A stretch of 64,000 nt of DNA, taken from NCBI GenBank assembly GCA_905221605.1, contig CAJNDS010002182.1, positions 423,501 through 487,500 of the forward strand. The letters run 5' to 3'. Positions 31,325 through 41,149 of the stretch are shown piece by piece. Below the pieces are notes generated by a model. That model saw nothing but the letters and a program-made list of their open reading frames with translations. It was not told the DNA's origin and ran no database searches. Every line of letters begins with the position of its first letter. Within the stretch, counting starts at the first letter, position 1. The DNA comes from Symbiodinium natans. Lineage: Eukaryota > Sar > Dinophyceae > Suessiales > Symbiodiniaceae. The position numbers and the translations under genes were made by a program.

Positions 31325-31449
31325 CTACTTAGCCCTTTTGACTTGGTAAGTCTACTTAGATCTACTTAGTATTCCCCAGAAACCCGATCAGAATCCCCAT
31401 CACCCACCTTGCTGACCCTACTTACTAAGTCAGAAGGGCTTTGAAGTAG
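31325..31449. mobile_element. Small inverted-repeat element
   Basis: AGCCCTTTTGACTTGGTAAG (from 31331) pairs with a right arm whose complement is AGCCCTTCTGACTTAGTAAG (ending 31440). CTACTT extends both arms outward with a three-base offset. The centre holds repeated TAGATCTACTTAG. It is a non-coding foldback element of about 125 bp, different from family A. Confidence 0.65.
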
Positions 31450-31666
31450 CTGCAGTTCAGACGATCATGAAGCTCATGGTCAACATGTCGCACAGGTTTT
31501 ATCAAGTATGTCGGCCGGAGGTTTGAGCGAGGGGCGTGCACTGTGCCATACGTATACCGAGGACCAACGGTCAATGGGTGCCTCCGCAGTTCAACAGATG
31601 TTCAATTGCTGGCCAGGGGACTCTTCCCTTCAGGAGGCCATGAATGAGGCCCCATTTAAATCTCAA

Positions 31667-31758
31667 GGTCTAGGGTTTTGGGGTGTAGGTTTTCCGGTTG
31701 GGCTTAGGGTTCTAGGGATTTCGGTTTTTTGGGCTTAGTTTTTTGGGGCTTAGGGTGT
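31667..31758 (+). repeat. Degenerate telomere-like stretch
   Basis: CTAGGG, GTAGG, TTAGGG and TTTTGGGG units alternate without perfect TTTAGGG arrays. Confidence 0.6.
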
Positions 31759-31905
31759 CTGGTTGCACACTGTACAAAAAAGGTTATGAACTAGGTGCTC
31801 CCCCCCCCCTGTGGTGTGACAGTGGGGCAGTTTTCGGGGTTAGGGATCATGGCGTCGTTTGGGGTTTTAGGGCGTCAGGGATTTGGGGTTTTTGCGGTTT
31901 CAAAA

Positions 31906-32343
31906 GCATCTGCCCAACAATTAAAAATTGGAGTTGTTGAGTTTGGACTGTTGGAACTGCAAACGCAAAAATCCTTTGCTGTGTTCGAGGAGGTGGACGT
32001 GTATACGCCGACGTTTTTGGTTTTTACAATGGCTTCCATGCAAATTGCTATTACATGGGATGCATGCGCTCAACGTCTGGTTTTATCAAGAGATGGCCAG
32101 CCAGTTTTTGAGATGTTGGCCCCTGAGAAGATTCATGTAATATGTCTTCTAAAACTCGATAATTCTACAGATGCTTTAGTAAGAAAATTGCCATTTAGAT
32201 TTATTTTACGGTGGATGCTTCAAGAAGTTACAAATCCCCTCATTGAAGTTGTCAAGAGGCTCATTGCTTTGGAGGCAAATGCCTCATACAGTATCATTTG
32301 TTTAAGGAGTGAGGAGATTGCCCGGTGCTTCTCGCTAGCGTAA
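31906..32343 (+). CDS. AT-rich ORF of unknown function
   Basis: From about residue SKASAQQLK the frame is open for 145 codons and has well-mixed hydrophobic and charged residues (AITWDACAQRLVLSRDGQPV, then KLPFRFILRWMLQEVTNPLI). Its codons end in A or T far more than the surrounding DNA, so its base use differs from its neighbours. It may be a transferred or organelle-derived sequence, or an old retrocopy. TTTCAAAAG just upstream could be an acceptor. No family is recognised. Confidence 0.4.
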   Translation, partial: ASAQQLKIGVVEFGLLELQTQKSFAVFEEVDVYTPTFLVFTMASMQIAITWDACAQRLVLSRDGQPVFEMLAPEKIHVICLLKLDNSTDALVRKLPFRFILRWMLQEVTNPLIEVVKRLIALEANASYSIICLRSEEIARCFSLA

Positions 32344-32463
32344 ACTCATGTCATGAACCCATTAAAACGATCCACCCGCCACAAGTTCAGGGTTTCTTGG
32401 GCCCAAAATATGGATTGCCATGGGAAGGTTGCGTACAACATCCACACATATTTGTATTCAGAC

Positions 32464-32468
<5 letters not shown>

Positions 32469-32498
<30 letters not shown>

Positions 32499-32548
32499 TG
32501 TATGTATGTATGTATGTATGTATGTATGTATGTATGTATGTATGTATA
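32469..32548 (+). repeat. (TATG)n microsatellite
   Basis: About twenty perfect tetranucleotide units. Met-Tyr-Val-Cys and Thr-Tyr-Ile-His ORFs here are artefacts. Confidence 0.97.
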
Positions 32549-32852
32549 CGTGTATATCTTTACACATACATACACACACATATCTTTTGATTACACATTT
32601 ACTGGTTCATTGACTTGGTTACGAGCTGGTTTACACCAGTTTGCTGAGACAGCTCTTCTGCTCAAAGACATCCTCTTCTTTCCTGTCAAATTTCAAGACG
32701 GCCGAGTCAGACAATATGTCCAGTTTACCGAATAGACGACAGCTTTCCAGCTCGGGCTTTCAAATTTCGAGCATCGTTTCTGCGTCTTTGATGGCCAAAG
32801 GCGATACCTGGGAATCTTCGGGCTCGATGGTCAGAGATCTCGGGCCTGCAGG

Positions 32853-33329
32853 TTGATCTCAGCGGCAAGATGTAGTTTGGACTGCACTTTGGGGGGGACT
32901 GAATTCAGGGTCCTGTACCGGAGTTGCCATGATGGCAGCCATCAGGAGATGATGGCCTTAGGCCAGCATGTAGCCCCGACCGTCAGCTTTGAATTCAGGA
33001 TGTGGGGCGCACGTGTTGATGGCTCGAGGGCAGCTTTGAACCGAGAACAGCTTCTGCTGTGTCATATCATGAGCGAATCGTTCGTTGTTGTTTGCAATGC
33101 GCTGTGGTCACAGCTTGGCCAGCAAGGTTTTAGAGACGCACGGTTGCTAATCATTCGCCATCACATAGGGTTTTTTTTGGAGTTGGCATTGTGGCTGTGG
33201 GCTCTGCAGCTGTCCATTATGAAACGCGGCCTCCACCATCACGAATGTTTGGGCTTGTCACGGCGTGTCGGCTTTTTTGGGCGTGAAAGGGCACCTGTCA
33301 GTGCATGGGACGATGTCACAATCAGTTGA
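32853..33329 (+). CDS. Hypothetical ORF, 158 codons
   Basis: The frame contains REQLLLCHIMSESFVVVCNA and a hydrophobic run (IGFFLELALWLWALQLSIM) that could span a membrane. Composition is protein-like throughout. The product is not recognised. Confidence 0.3.
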   Translation: MISAARCSLDCTLGGTEFRVLYRSCHDGSHQEMMALGQHVAPTVSFEFRMWGARVDGSRAALNREQLLLCHIMSESFVVVCNALWSQLGQQGFRDARLLIIRHHIGFFLELALWLWALQLSIMKRGLHHHECLGLSRRVGFFGRERAPVSAWDDVTIS

Positions 33330-34670
33330 CGGTAGCAAGCACCCCCCTCGCCCTCCTCCCTGACGGAGTGTGTGCCGAGGGGAGCCTGAAAGGGGTTGGA
33401 TGAAGGCGGGGGCCTGGAGGAGTCGCTTCGATGGAGCGGTCTGGACCGAACCTGGTTTGAAGGGGATGGTTCGTGGCGTTAGGTTTGTGGACCAGTTCCA
33501 CGGTTCTCAGTTTTCCTGCTTCGTGTTGGGGGGGGGGGGGGGGGGATTGGCGGTTCCTGGCAGAGCTGTTTCCGAGTTGCGGTTTATTTGTTACTGAAAC
33601 GAGGACACGACGGATGCCAAGCCGAGCAGTTGTGGGGGTTTTGTCAGGTGTCAGCCTCTGAAACCGTGAGCCCTACAAGTTTTCTGCCGCTGCTCGGGAT
33701 CCCTTTGATTCCAGTGTCACACTTTGCGGCAAGCGGTTTCCGGAACGATCTAGAAAGACGTCTCGGATCCTATAGCCAGCTCAAACTTAGGGTCGCCTCA
33801 GGCTCCTAACCTTGTTCGTGTTGAGAAGATGATACCATTGTAGCTCAGGTCTTCTGCGTCCCTAATGTTGAGAAACCCAGATCTTGTGTTGAATTATTGG
33901 AGAAAAAAAGAGCGTGCGGAGCGACGCGGACTTTTGTGAGCCTGCTCACGGGGATTGGGGGTGGTTCGAGACCAGGGGCCAAGTGTCGATGCATTTGTTC
34001 GGGAGGTTCCTTTTGAAAAGTAGTCTAGCGAAAGGGAATCTAGTTTAGAATCCACAGCCGCGCTTGGATCCGTGGAGTTTTAAGGTTCTCAAATTCTATT
34101 TAGTTCCAGAGCATTCCTCCAAAGCTCCAAACGACCAGAAACCCCCTTCCTCTTTCGGTGTATAGGTCCCATTCTTCAGGGTTCAGGGTCACCAGGTGTC
34201 AAGCCTGTTTTGGCTGGGCTTTGGAGTCACGGGAAGGCTTGAAGGGCCCCTACCAAGTATTGCTGAGCCACACTGTACCAACCGCTTTCAAAAATTTTCA
34301 TCTCTGAAAAGCATAACCTGGCTGACCAGGCCGATCAGAAGCAAGCGGTCACAAGGTCGTGGCCCCGCAAGATCCTGTTAACGTAGGCAAAACATGCTCC
34401 ATATGCGACAGTCCTGGTGCAGCTTAAGCTCCTGGCCGTTGCGTGCTGCACAGCCGAAAGTACCGCATAGTCGCTTCGCTCGCTGTCCCTAGAATACCCC
34501 GGCCTAACTAGTCTAATCAACCTGGGGGGGCCATCACACCCTTAGTATCGTCCTATGGGTCAGACTAGGCGGTAAACCCTACCCCTCAACCCTAAACCCT
34601 GGGACGACCGTCTAGAGCTTGACTCCTTTGACCCATGTTGAGTGGGCTGAAAACACAAAGCACTTAAGGC
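33330..34670. other. No recognisable gene
   Basis: Mixed sequence with an 18-base G run (33528-33545), and CCCTAAACCC-type telomeric remnants at 34572-34601. No exon could be supported. Confidence 0.4.
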
Positions 34671-34679
34671 ATCGATGCC

Positions 34680-35010
34680 CCGATGTCAACTTCGCCCCCT
34701 GACTCGCAATGACGAGCGGCGAGCACGACGAGCTGTCGGGGCCCATGTTGTCTCTGCTCTTGCTTGTAGCTTTTTGCCTCCTTTCTACAGAGGACGGAAG
34801 GGTACAAAACGACTCCTTTCTCTCAATTGGCTACTGAGGCGCAGAAGGCTGCAGCATCTGAGGCTGAGATGGAGGCCTCGACGTTCGAAAGCCCTGCTAA
34901 AGTTCAGCCGCCTCTTTATCAGGGTAATATGCGTACCGAGTAGCTTAGTACCGTCTAGACACTTGATGGGTGATTCTGGAGGTCTCGCCGTTGCAGCCGG
35001 AGGAAGTTCC
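34680..35010 (+). repeat. Dispersed duplicated segment, copy 1
   Basis: Blocks shared with 53262-53675 include CGCAATGACGAG, GCACGACGAGC, TTTGCCTCCT, CTGAGGCGCAGAAG, GAGATGGAGGCCTCGACG and GGAGGTCTCGCCGTTGCAGC with CGGAGGAAG. Order and orientation are the same. The copies differ by substitutions and by about 80 bases of insertion in copy 2. Confidence 0.85.
34709..34837 (+). CDS. Small ORF with hydrophobic segment (copy 1)
   Basis: The frame reads MTSGEHDELSGP, then a hydrophobic core LSLLLLVAFCLLS, then a polar tail EDGRVQNDSFLSIGY to TGA: 42 residues with a signal-peptide or membrane-anchor shape. Copy 2 at 53282 keeps the start, the core and the tail pattern despite divergence. A second shared frame just downstream (TEAQKAAASEAEMEAST) may be the next exon. 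Confidence 0.35.
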   Translation: MTSGEHDELSGPMLSLLLLVAFCLLSTEDGRVQNDSFLSIGY

Positions 35011-35536
35011 GGATCCTGGTGGGCGGCAGAGTATAGTTTAAAGATGTTTAAAGATTGGGGAGGGAACAACGCTCGAGGCCTCATATGGCCTTTTGCTATG
35101 CTTCCGCTAGGTGCCATGGAGCACGTCTGGGAAGATGTACATGAGGCACCATTGTGCTGTTTGCCGTGCCGATGGCAGGATGCATGCACCGATGATCCTG
35201 ATGAAAGGCAGTTCTTTTCGAAATGTTTCCAGAGGACACGCCCGCCCCGAGCCTAAACGAATGGGCAAGAGGTAAAGCTTGCGATTTAGGCAAACTCAAT
35301 GCAGTGAAGAGACGCGCTCTCTAGTGCTCCGATGGCGGATCCCCGCAAGTAGCATTCCAAGCTTTACTGAGATCTACTAAGATCTACTGAGCTTCCCCAA
35401 GGCTGTGGAAGAGGCATTGCTGCGCTTCGCAGGAACTCCGCACCAGGCCTGGATTTGAAGAACTCTTAGGAAGCCTGACAATGGCAGTAAAGAACATGTC
35501 CATAGCAGATGCTTCCAAAGTTGTACTTTCAAGGAG

Positions 35537-36087
35537 GTGCTCACAGTCGGATCCCCGAGGCTGCTCGTGCACTCGAAGCGCTCTTGGCACGCCCAGAGGC
35601 CAAGGCCAGGTTGGAAGGCGCGGCTATCCAGGGAAGTTATGGGCTTGCCTTTGAGCACTTATGAAGATAAGCATGCAAGTGTGCTTGACGGGCACGCCGC
35701 CAGGCCTGAGGAAGTCACTAGCTTCATTGCACGTCGATTCCACTGGGCTGCGAGTCGCCGAAACATGTCTTCTGACTGCGGCTACCACCACTGCTGCATT
35801 GTATACCACGTGCGGCAGTTGTGCATCCGTTGACTGCTGTGTAGGTGAGGACGACCTGGATTACGACTGCGCTTCCCTGGCTGAAGAGGTGCAGTTCATG
35901 CCCCTGCGGTGTAGGTAGGACCTTCTTAGGGGAGGAACCTGGAGGTTCTGGAGTATTCGAGTGCGAGGTGCCAAGGGGTACTGCGCCAGAGACTCCTGTG
36001 AAGGATGAGCCCTGGGAGTGGGAAGAGGAGGAGGAAGAATGGGACGAGGATGCACAGGACAGGTGGTGTAGAGCTTGGTGTTTTTAA
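35537..36087 (+). CDS. Hypothetical plus-strand ORFs with acidic C terminus
   Basis: Overlapping plus frames (35537-35833, 35661-35918, 35845-36087) look coding. One ends GEDDLDYDCASLAEEVQFMP; another ends EPWEWEEEEEEWDEDAQDRW. The Glu run suggests a disordered acidic tail. Exon joins are not resolved and no family is recognised. Confidence 0.25.
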
Positions 36088-36477
36088 CCTTTTCTGGAGC
36101 TGTCGTCTTCACTCAGTGTCTCGTCTCGACGTAGTGTCAGGGTTTTTACGCAGCACCGGGATTCCTGGATGGTACGTGTTGTGAGAGTCTTCGTGTCCAG
36201 CCACATTGCGTATGTATGTCTCTGTAGATAGCATGTGCTTTTCTCAGCAGTTGCACGTGAACCTTTGAGTCTCTTGATATTCAAAGTACGTGCGCAAGTC
36301 TACATGTCTTTGTGTTTACATTGGTCGTAATATCACCAGTTGTCGCGGTCACCCTGCGCGCGGCACGCTACATCAGCATCCCAAGCTACCTTGTACATGT
36401 GGATTCAGGGTTCATTTCTCTGGTTCTGGGTCGAATATTATTCTTTAAGAATCATATGGTATAGTTACTGTAATGTT

Positions 36478-36540
36478 TAGGGCTGGTTTCTGTTTGCAGG
36501 GTTCAGGGTGTAGGGTGAGGGTTTTCGGGTCCGGGCTTAG
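36478..36540 (+). repeat. Degenerate telomere-like stretch
   Basis: TTTAGGG, TTCAGGG, TGTAGGG, TGAGGG and CTTAGG units in loose succession. Confidence 0.55.
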
Positions 36541-36986
36541 GTTGTGCGCATGCCAAAGCCACAGCCTCAAACCACCAAGCTGATGGGGAGAGTCTGAACC
36601 CACCTCCGAAGGACGGCCCCTCTGCCCCCCCAGGCCTGAAGACCATTTCCGTTTCAGGCTTTGAAAATGACATGAAATCCAATCAATGTCATGTACCCCC
36701 GAAAAAGACGGTAGCGATGTCGTAGTCTCTTTTCCTTGACATACTGCAGGGCATAAGGCTTGGAGATCGTAGTTTAAAGGCAAGAGCGAGACTTCGGCAA
36801 ATGCTCAGCATCAAGCTTGGCGCCTAATTAATTACCATATCGAACGTCGGGTTAGTTGTTGCAGGCGCTCGCGATTGCAATGGTTCACCAGGTGTTGTGT
36901 ATATGTATATAGTATATGTTTCCAGCCTCTTGTCAACTTCTTGTTCGTCATCGTCACCTCATTTGGATGCGGGATTCGGCTGGCAG

Positions 36987-37114
36987 GATGCTATGTACGG
37001 CTGTGCTTGGTGCGGTGGCGAAGCCATCGATGGCAGCATTGCCGAGGTTGGACTTGCTGTGGATGTGACCGTAAAGTACAGTGAAAGTGCTGGAGAAGAA
37101 AGCCAGAATTCCAG
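36987..37114 (+). CDS. Probable internal exon, unrecognised
   Basis: CTGGCAG precedes DAMYGCAWCGGEAIDGSIAE then VGLAVDVTVKYSESAGEESQ, and the frame stops at CCAG/GTGAGG, a canonical donor. Acceptor, donor and composition agree, which is rare in this window. The YGCAWCGG-VDVTVKY pattern is not one I can assign. Confidence 0.4.
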
Positions 37115-37436
37115 GTGAGGGCACCCTGGATTTCGAAAAGTAGGGGAGCACCTGCTTTCCAGAAGTAAAACCTCACACCCTGGGATCCCTGGGGTACCCT
37201 GAATTACTTAGCAGTTTTGGTCCAAACGCTTTAAAATTTATTCAGGACCAAGCCAAAACTCAGCAAACGAACTCACTTACTTAGTTTCCTTTTGGCCCTG
37301 AAAATGGCCCCGAAGACCCTGCCAAACCCTCCCAGCAGTCCAAAAACATCCCTAAACCCTTCTAATTCCAGGAGGCCGACGCATCAGCAAATGAGAAAGT
37401 TCAAACTTCAGGCCGCAAGGAAAAATATGAAAATGA

Positions 37437-37580
37437 GGGGCTCATTTTCTTAAACTTAGGATAAGGAGCCGGCTCATTCTCTTAAACCGAAGAAAATGAT
37501 CCCCTCATTTTCTTAATTTTAAGAAAACGAGCCCGCCCCATTTTCTTAGATTAAAGAGAAGGAGCCCCTCATCTTCTGGC
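37437..37580. repeat. 32-bp tandem repeat with palindromic units
   Basis: CTCATTTTCTTAA recurs at 37441, 37473, 37504, 37537 (diverged) and 37568 with a 31-33-base period. Between copies lies AAGAAAATGA or AAGGAGCC, roughly the complement, so successive half-units alternate in orientation and the array can fold into several hairpins. Confidence 0.85.
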
Positions 37581-38629
37581 GTTTGGTCCACAACGCAGGC
37601 TTTCAGACTGAAAGGGACCCCCCGGAAGGCGTACTCTTGGACAAACTCCTAGGCCCTTAAGACCTCCGAAGCGAAGCGACGAGACTGGAAAGCATCGACA
37701 AGGGTGTGAGGGTTTGACGAAGGCTGGCGACCGACCTTAAACACGTTCGGGCCACATACTAGACGACTCGTCCTCCGACTGCTACCGCCAACATGTCGAT
37801 GCCTCTTCCCGCCTGTGATATGTGCAAACATCCTGGTACGCCTAGAATGACGTGGAGAGTGAAATAGTCTCAGTTTCAGATGATGTCGGACTTGCGATGC
37901 AGTGCACAGCTGTTTCTGCTGGGTGAGCGCCTCAAATGAGGTCAAACCAGGATGTCCATCCCTGAGCCCCATAGGCCCTCACTGGGCTCCCAGGATGGGC
38001 AGCTCTACTGCATGACCTGCGGAAGCCTCGGGATCTCAAGGCGAAGAGCAGCCCCAAAGATATCCCCCGTGTTGAATTCTAAGTGTATCATACTGTCAGA
38101 AATCATGTGGGCTGGAGTTGATGAGGGTGGTGGCATCAGAGACCGGATCAGCGTATGTAAGTTCTTGTTTGATGCCGGATCCTGCTGGTTGAGGTCAGCG
38201 ACCTTGGTCACTTGGTCCCGCTACATACTTGTCGCTGTGATCCGTGCGCCTGCGGTTAAGACATGCCATCAACCGGGCATCTTGGCGCGTTGCGTATGCC
38301 GGGGTGTATCGTTCCATGATACTGATGTGTAGCATGGTACCGTGCGTTTTCTGCGGCTGCGAACAAGTGATTGCCGGACAAGCAGACTTCCCAAGTGATC
38401 CCAAGCGACGATGTTCCGGAGTCCACCGGAGTAGTGAGTAGAACAGGGCAGACACACGTGGACCTCCTAGCTCTCAATGCCCGGCTGGGGAAAGCCCAGG
38501 CTGCTTCAAATCGGGAGCTTGCGAGTTGATGTGCTATATTTGCAAAGGCTGGGAGGAGTGGCAGGCCGCTGCAGCTTGGGAGGTGACATTCCGATGCTAA
38601 ATTCTGGCTGATGCTCCTGTTCAGAGCTC

Positions 38630-39198
38630 TTGCACAAGCTCATGCAGAGTACTGTGTACCAGGAGAAGCCCGTACCGGAAACGGCGCCACGTGGAACAAA
38701 GCCGTCCACGGAGGCGCCTGGGGCAAAGAGAGTGGCAAGCTCTGTGTTGCTGCGCCAGGGGGCTCAGGCGATTGTAGATGAAAAGGCATCTGAAAACCAT
38801 CGGAGATGCCCTGTACCTGTAGCCGAGAAGGCGGCATAAGGTCGAAAACCTGCCATCCGATTGCACATCCTGTCTTTGTTTAGTTTTTCTTCTTGGAAGG
38901 AGCCGAAGCCAGTGCGGCGATGGGGCAGCCAGGCCCTGGGGCCCTGGGAGTCCCCGCAAGCGGTTAGCGGTCATTTTCTGGTTTTATCTGCGAGGAGGTG
39001 CGCTCAGAATCCTCAGATAAACCCAAGATTTACGAGGCGGGTTGCGATCGTATGGAGCTGGATTGCCAGGCCAAGCAGGACAATGTTTTCGGGAGCCTTG
39101 ATGGCGCGCCGAAATGGGCGGAGATGCCAGCAAGACCCGAACAAGGCCACGATAGCTTGGGCAAAGACTGTTTCCCGAGTGCTCCGAATTTCGCCTGA
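38630..39198 (+). CDS. Hypothetical plus-strand exons
   Basis: Two plus frames are strongly hydrophilic: 38630-38839 (MHKLMQSTVYQEKPVPETAP and QAIVDEKASENHRR) and 38998-39198 (SDKPKIYEAGCDRMELDCQA and KQDNVFGSLDGAPK). They may be neighbouring exons of one gene. The product is not recognised. Confidence 0.3.
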
Positions 39199-39451
39199 AT
39201 GGAGCCAGCGCTATGCTGACACTTGTAAAGCATTGTAAAGCACAGCACGAACCGAAAATTCCAGAGCCCTCATTGTCAGCTTTCGAGTTCTGACCAAGTT
39301 TATGCAGGAATCTTGTGTGAGGCTTTCAGCAGCCCACAAAATCTCGGGCTTGAATGCCGAACTTCATCGCCAAGATGTCTAGACTGACGGCTTGCCAGCC
39401 GACACGAACATGGACATGGACATACGGTGACTGCGGAGGATTCTGCCTATG

Positions 39452-39492
39452 ATATATATATATATATATATTATATATTATATGTATATATG
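39452..39492. repeat. AT microsatellite
   Basis: (AT)10 followed by TTATATATTATATG. Confidence 0.9.
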
Positions 39493-39594
39493 TAATATGC
39501 TCGTGTCTTGGCAGGCGGAAAGGAACTGGTTCCGCTGCGCCCCAAGGAGGACTGCCACAGCGATGTAGCCGTCGTTCTCAGGTCTTAACTATTC

Positions 39595-39997
39595 TTGACT
39601 GCACAGTCTCCTGACTACGCACAGGGGTGGTTAGCACGATGCGACTTTTACTGGCTGCAATTCATACCCTACGCATTCGACCGGCATTGGACGTTGGACG
39701 TTGGAGCTATCATAACAGTAGCTCATGAATCAAGACCCCCAGGAGCGTGGGACGGAAGATCAGCCAGAGTCGAAAGGCTCAGCATGTCAGAGCCAGACTG
39801 ACTGCCTGTGGCTTCGACCCATGAACATCACTTGCACACCTCTCAGCCCTGATCCCTTCCCGCATGGCCAGGGCGGCGAGCGGAACTCAAGAATCCAGCG
39901 GCTGCTCGCACCCATGCACCGGCCACCTGCGTGCAAAGCCGCGCGGAGAGGTGCCACGGCTCCGAAACAAGTTGTGATGGGCACTGCACAGGCTTAG
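39595..39997 (+). CDS. Hypothetical overlapping plus ORFs
   Basis: Frame 39595-39801 contains LARCDFYWLQFIPYAFDRHW; frame 39725-39997 is Gln/Pro-rich. Only one can be read at any point. No domain is recognised. Confidence 0.2.
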
Positions 39998-40041
39998 CTT
40001 CAAGAAGGAGGGCTTCATATTCTACATGATGCTTGCTCTCT

Positions 40042-40374
40042 TCAGGTGTCCACGACAATTCTTAAACCTGCTGTGAACCTGGTCCGAATCAGAGGCTTGA
40101 GCCCGCGATGCGAACGACCCGTTTTCTCAAGTTCCGTTACAATATCTGCTTCAGCTTGACAGCCGACGAATCGATGCTCAATGGAGTGTTCTCTCAAAGA
40201 GCTCAATGTCACTTCAGCCCCAAAGCCGCAAGCTGGAAGGTGCCATGAGCTGCTCGCAGGCGCGCGGCCTGCGCTTGAGGAGACCGGTTCCCCAGAGCTC
40301 AAAGCTCTCTGAAGCGAAAGCTTGCTGTTGAAGATGAGTCCCTCCGATGTTTCTCTGTGCAGCTGGTTTATCAT
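40042..40374 (-). CDS. Hypothetical minus-strand ORF, 110 codons
   Basis: The minus frame has well-mixed composition (KLSLQRALSSGEPVSSSAGR and FVGCQAEADIVTELEKTGRS). The product is not recognised. A plus-strand ORF (40347-40589) overlaps its start. Confidence 0.27.
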   Translation of the reverse strand: MINQLHRETSEGLIFNSKLSLQRALSSGEPVSSSAGRAPASSSWHLPACGFGAEVTLSSLREHSIEHRFVGCQAEADIVTELEKTGRSHRGLKPLIRTRFTAGLRIVVDT

Positions 40375-40597
40375 TCAGGTTGGATGTGCATATCGCAGGG
40401 GAGTCCAAAAAGTATGGCAGTGGAGTTTCTCGGCAGTTTCAGGGCCTAGAGATGTTTAGAGGATGGAGGTCTTGTATTACATGTTCCCAACACAAAGCCA
40501 CCCTGGTCGAAGGAGAGCATCATCGATTATTTGGCCTCAATGCTTGGCGAGTGCCAACAGGAGCCTGGGCCACTCTTGGGGATGCCTGAAGTGAATC

Positions 40598-40702
40598 TTG
40601 GGATGTGTCCCCCTTCACTAACAGTCCTTAATAGGGGTTATAGTACCCCCCCTATTAGAATTCTTACTAAGGACTGTTAGTAATAAGGGGGGAACATCCC
40701 AA
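40598..40702. mobile_element. 105-bp foldback element
   Basis: The whole element is one hairpin: TTGGGATGTGTCCCCCTTCA then CTAACAGTCCTTAATAGGGG on the left pairs with CCCCTATT, AAGGACTGTTAGTAATAAGG and GGGGAACATCCCAA on the right. AAGTG occurs near both outer ends (40589-40593 and 40702-40706) but is offset, so the target duplication is unclear. It has no coding capacity and resembles a miniature inverted-repeat transposon. Confidence 0.8.
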
Positions 40703-40703
40703 A

Positions 40704-40910
40704 GTGGGGCAGGAAGAGGTGGAGGAGCTCCATGAAACAGTGGTGGAGATCCTCCAGGCAGCCGCTTTTGGTATGCTTAGGATTCATGGACCTTTTGGCA
40801 AGTGCCACCAGCAGGAGTTATCGTACCACCCAACCACCTCGTTTGATTGCGACACGACCCTGACAGACGAAGCGCTCATTCACAGAACCCAAAAACGTCG
40901 TCTGCGCTGA
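40704..40910 (+). CDS. Hypothetical exon starting at the foldback element
   Basis: The frame, open back into the element (IPK), reads VGQEEVEELHETVVEILQAA and AFGMLRIHGPFGKCH, then ends with a basic TQKRRLR. The acidic amphipathic start is convincingly protein-like. The element abuts the frame directly, so it may have interrupted or donated the upstream border. The family is unknown. Confidence 0.33.
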   Translation: MGQEEVEELHETVVEILQAAAFGMLRIHGPFGKCHQQELSYHPTTSFDCDTTLTDEALIHRTQKRRLR

Positions 40911-41149
40911 TTCCCGGTCGAAACGTGATCATGTGAATGTAGGCCATGTAGGCTACTTGATCCAAAAGTGTGTTGGCTCTCCTGCCAGGGCCACGACATG
41001 TCTGCCAAGGATGCAGAAAGTCTGTGGCAGAAGCTCAGGACCTGAGTTGAAGGAAAAGGACGAATGCGCAGAGCGGCAGCTTCGAGCACTCATCAGATGC
41101 GTACAAATATCTCGGGGTGCACGCCTGATCATGTCTTGCTAGCATCTTT

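Noticed and set aside
32325-32735. 136-codon ORF with Met-Tyr-Val-Cys repeats
   Set aside because: It is created by the (TATG)n microsatellite.
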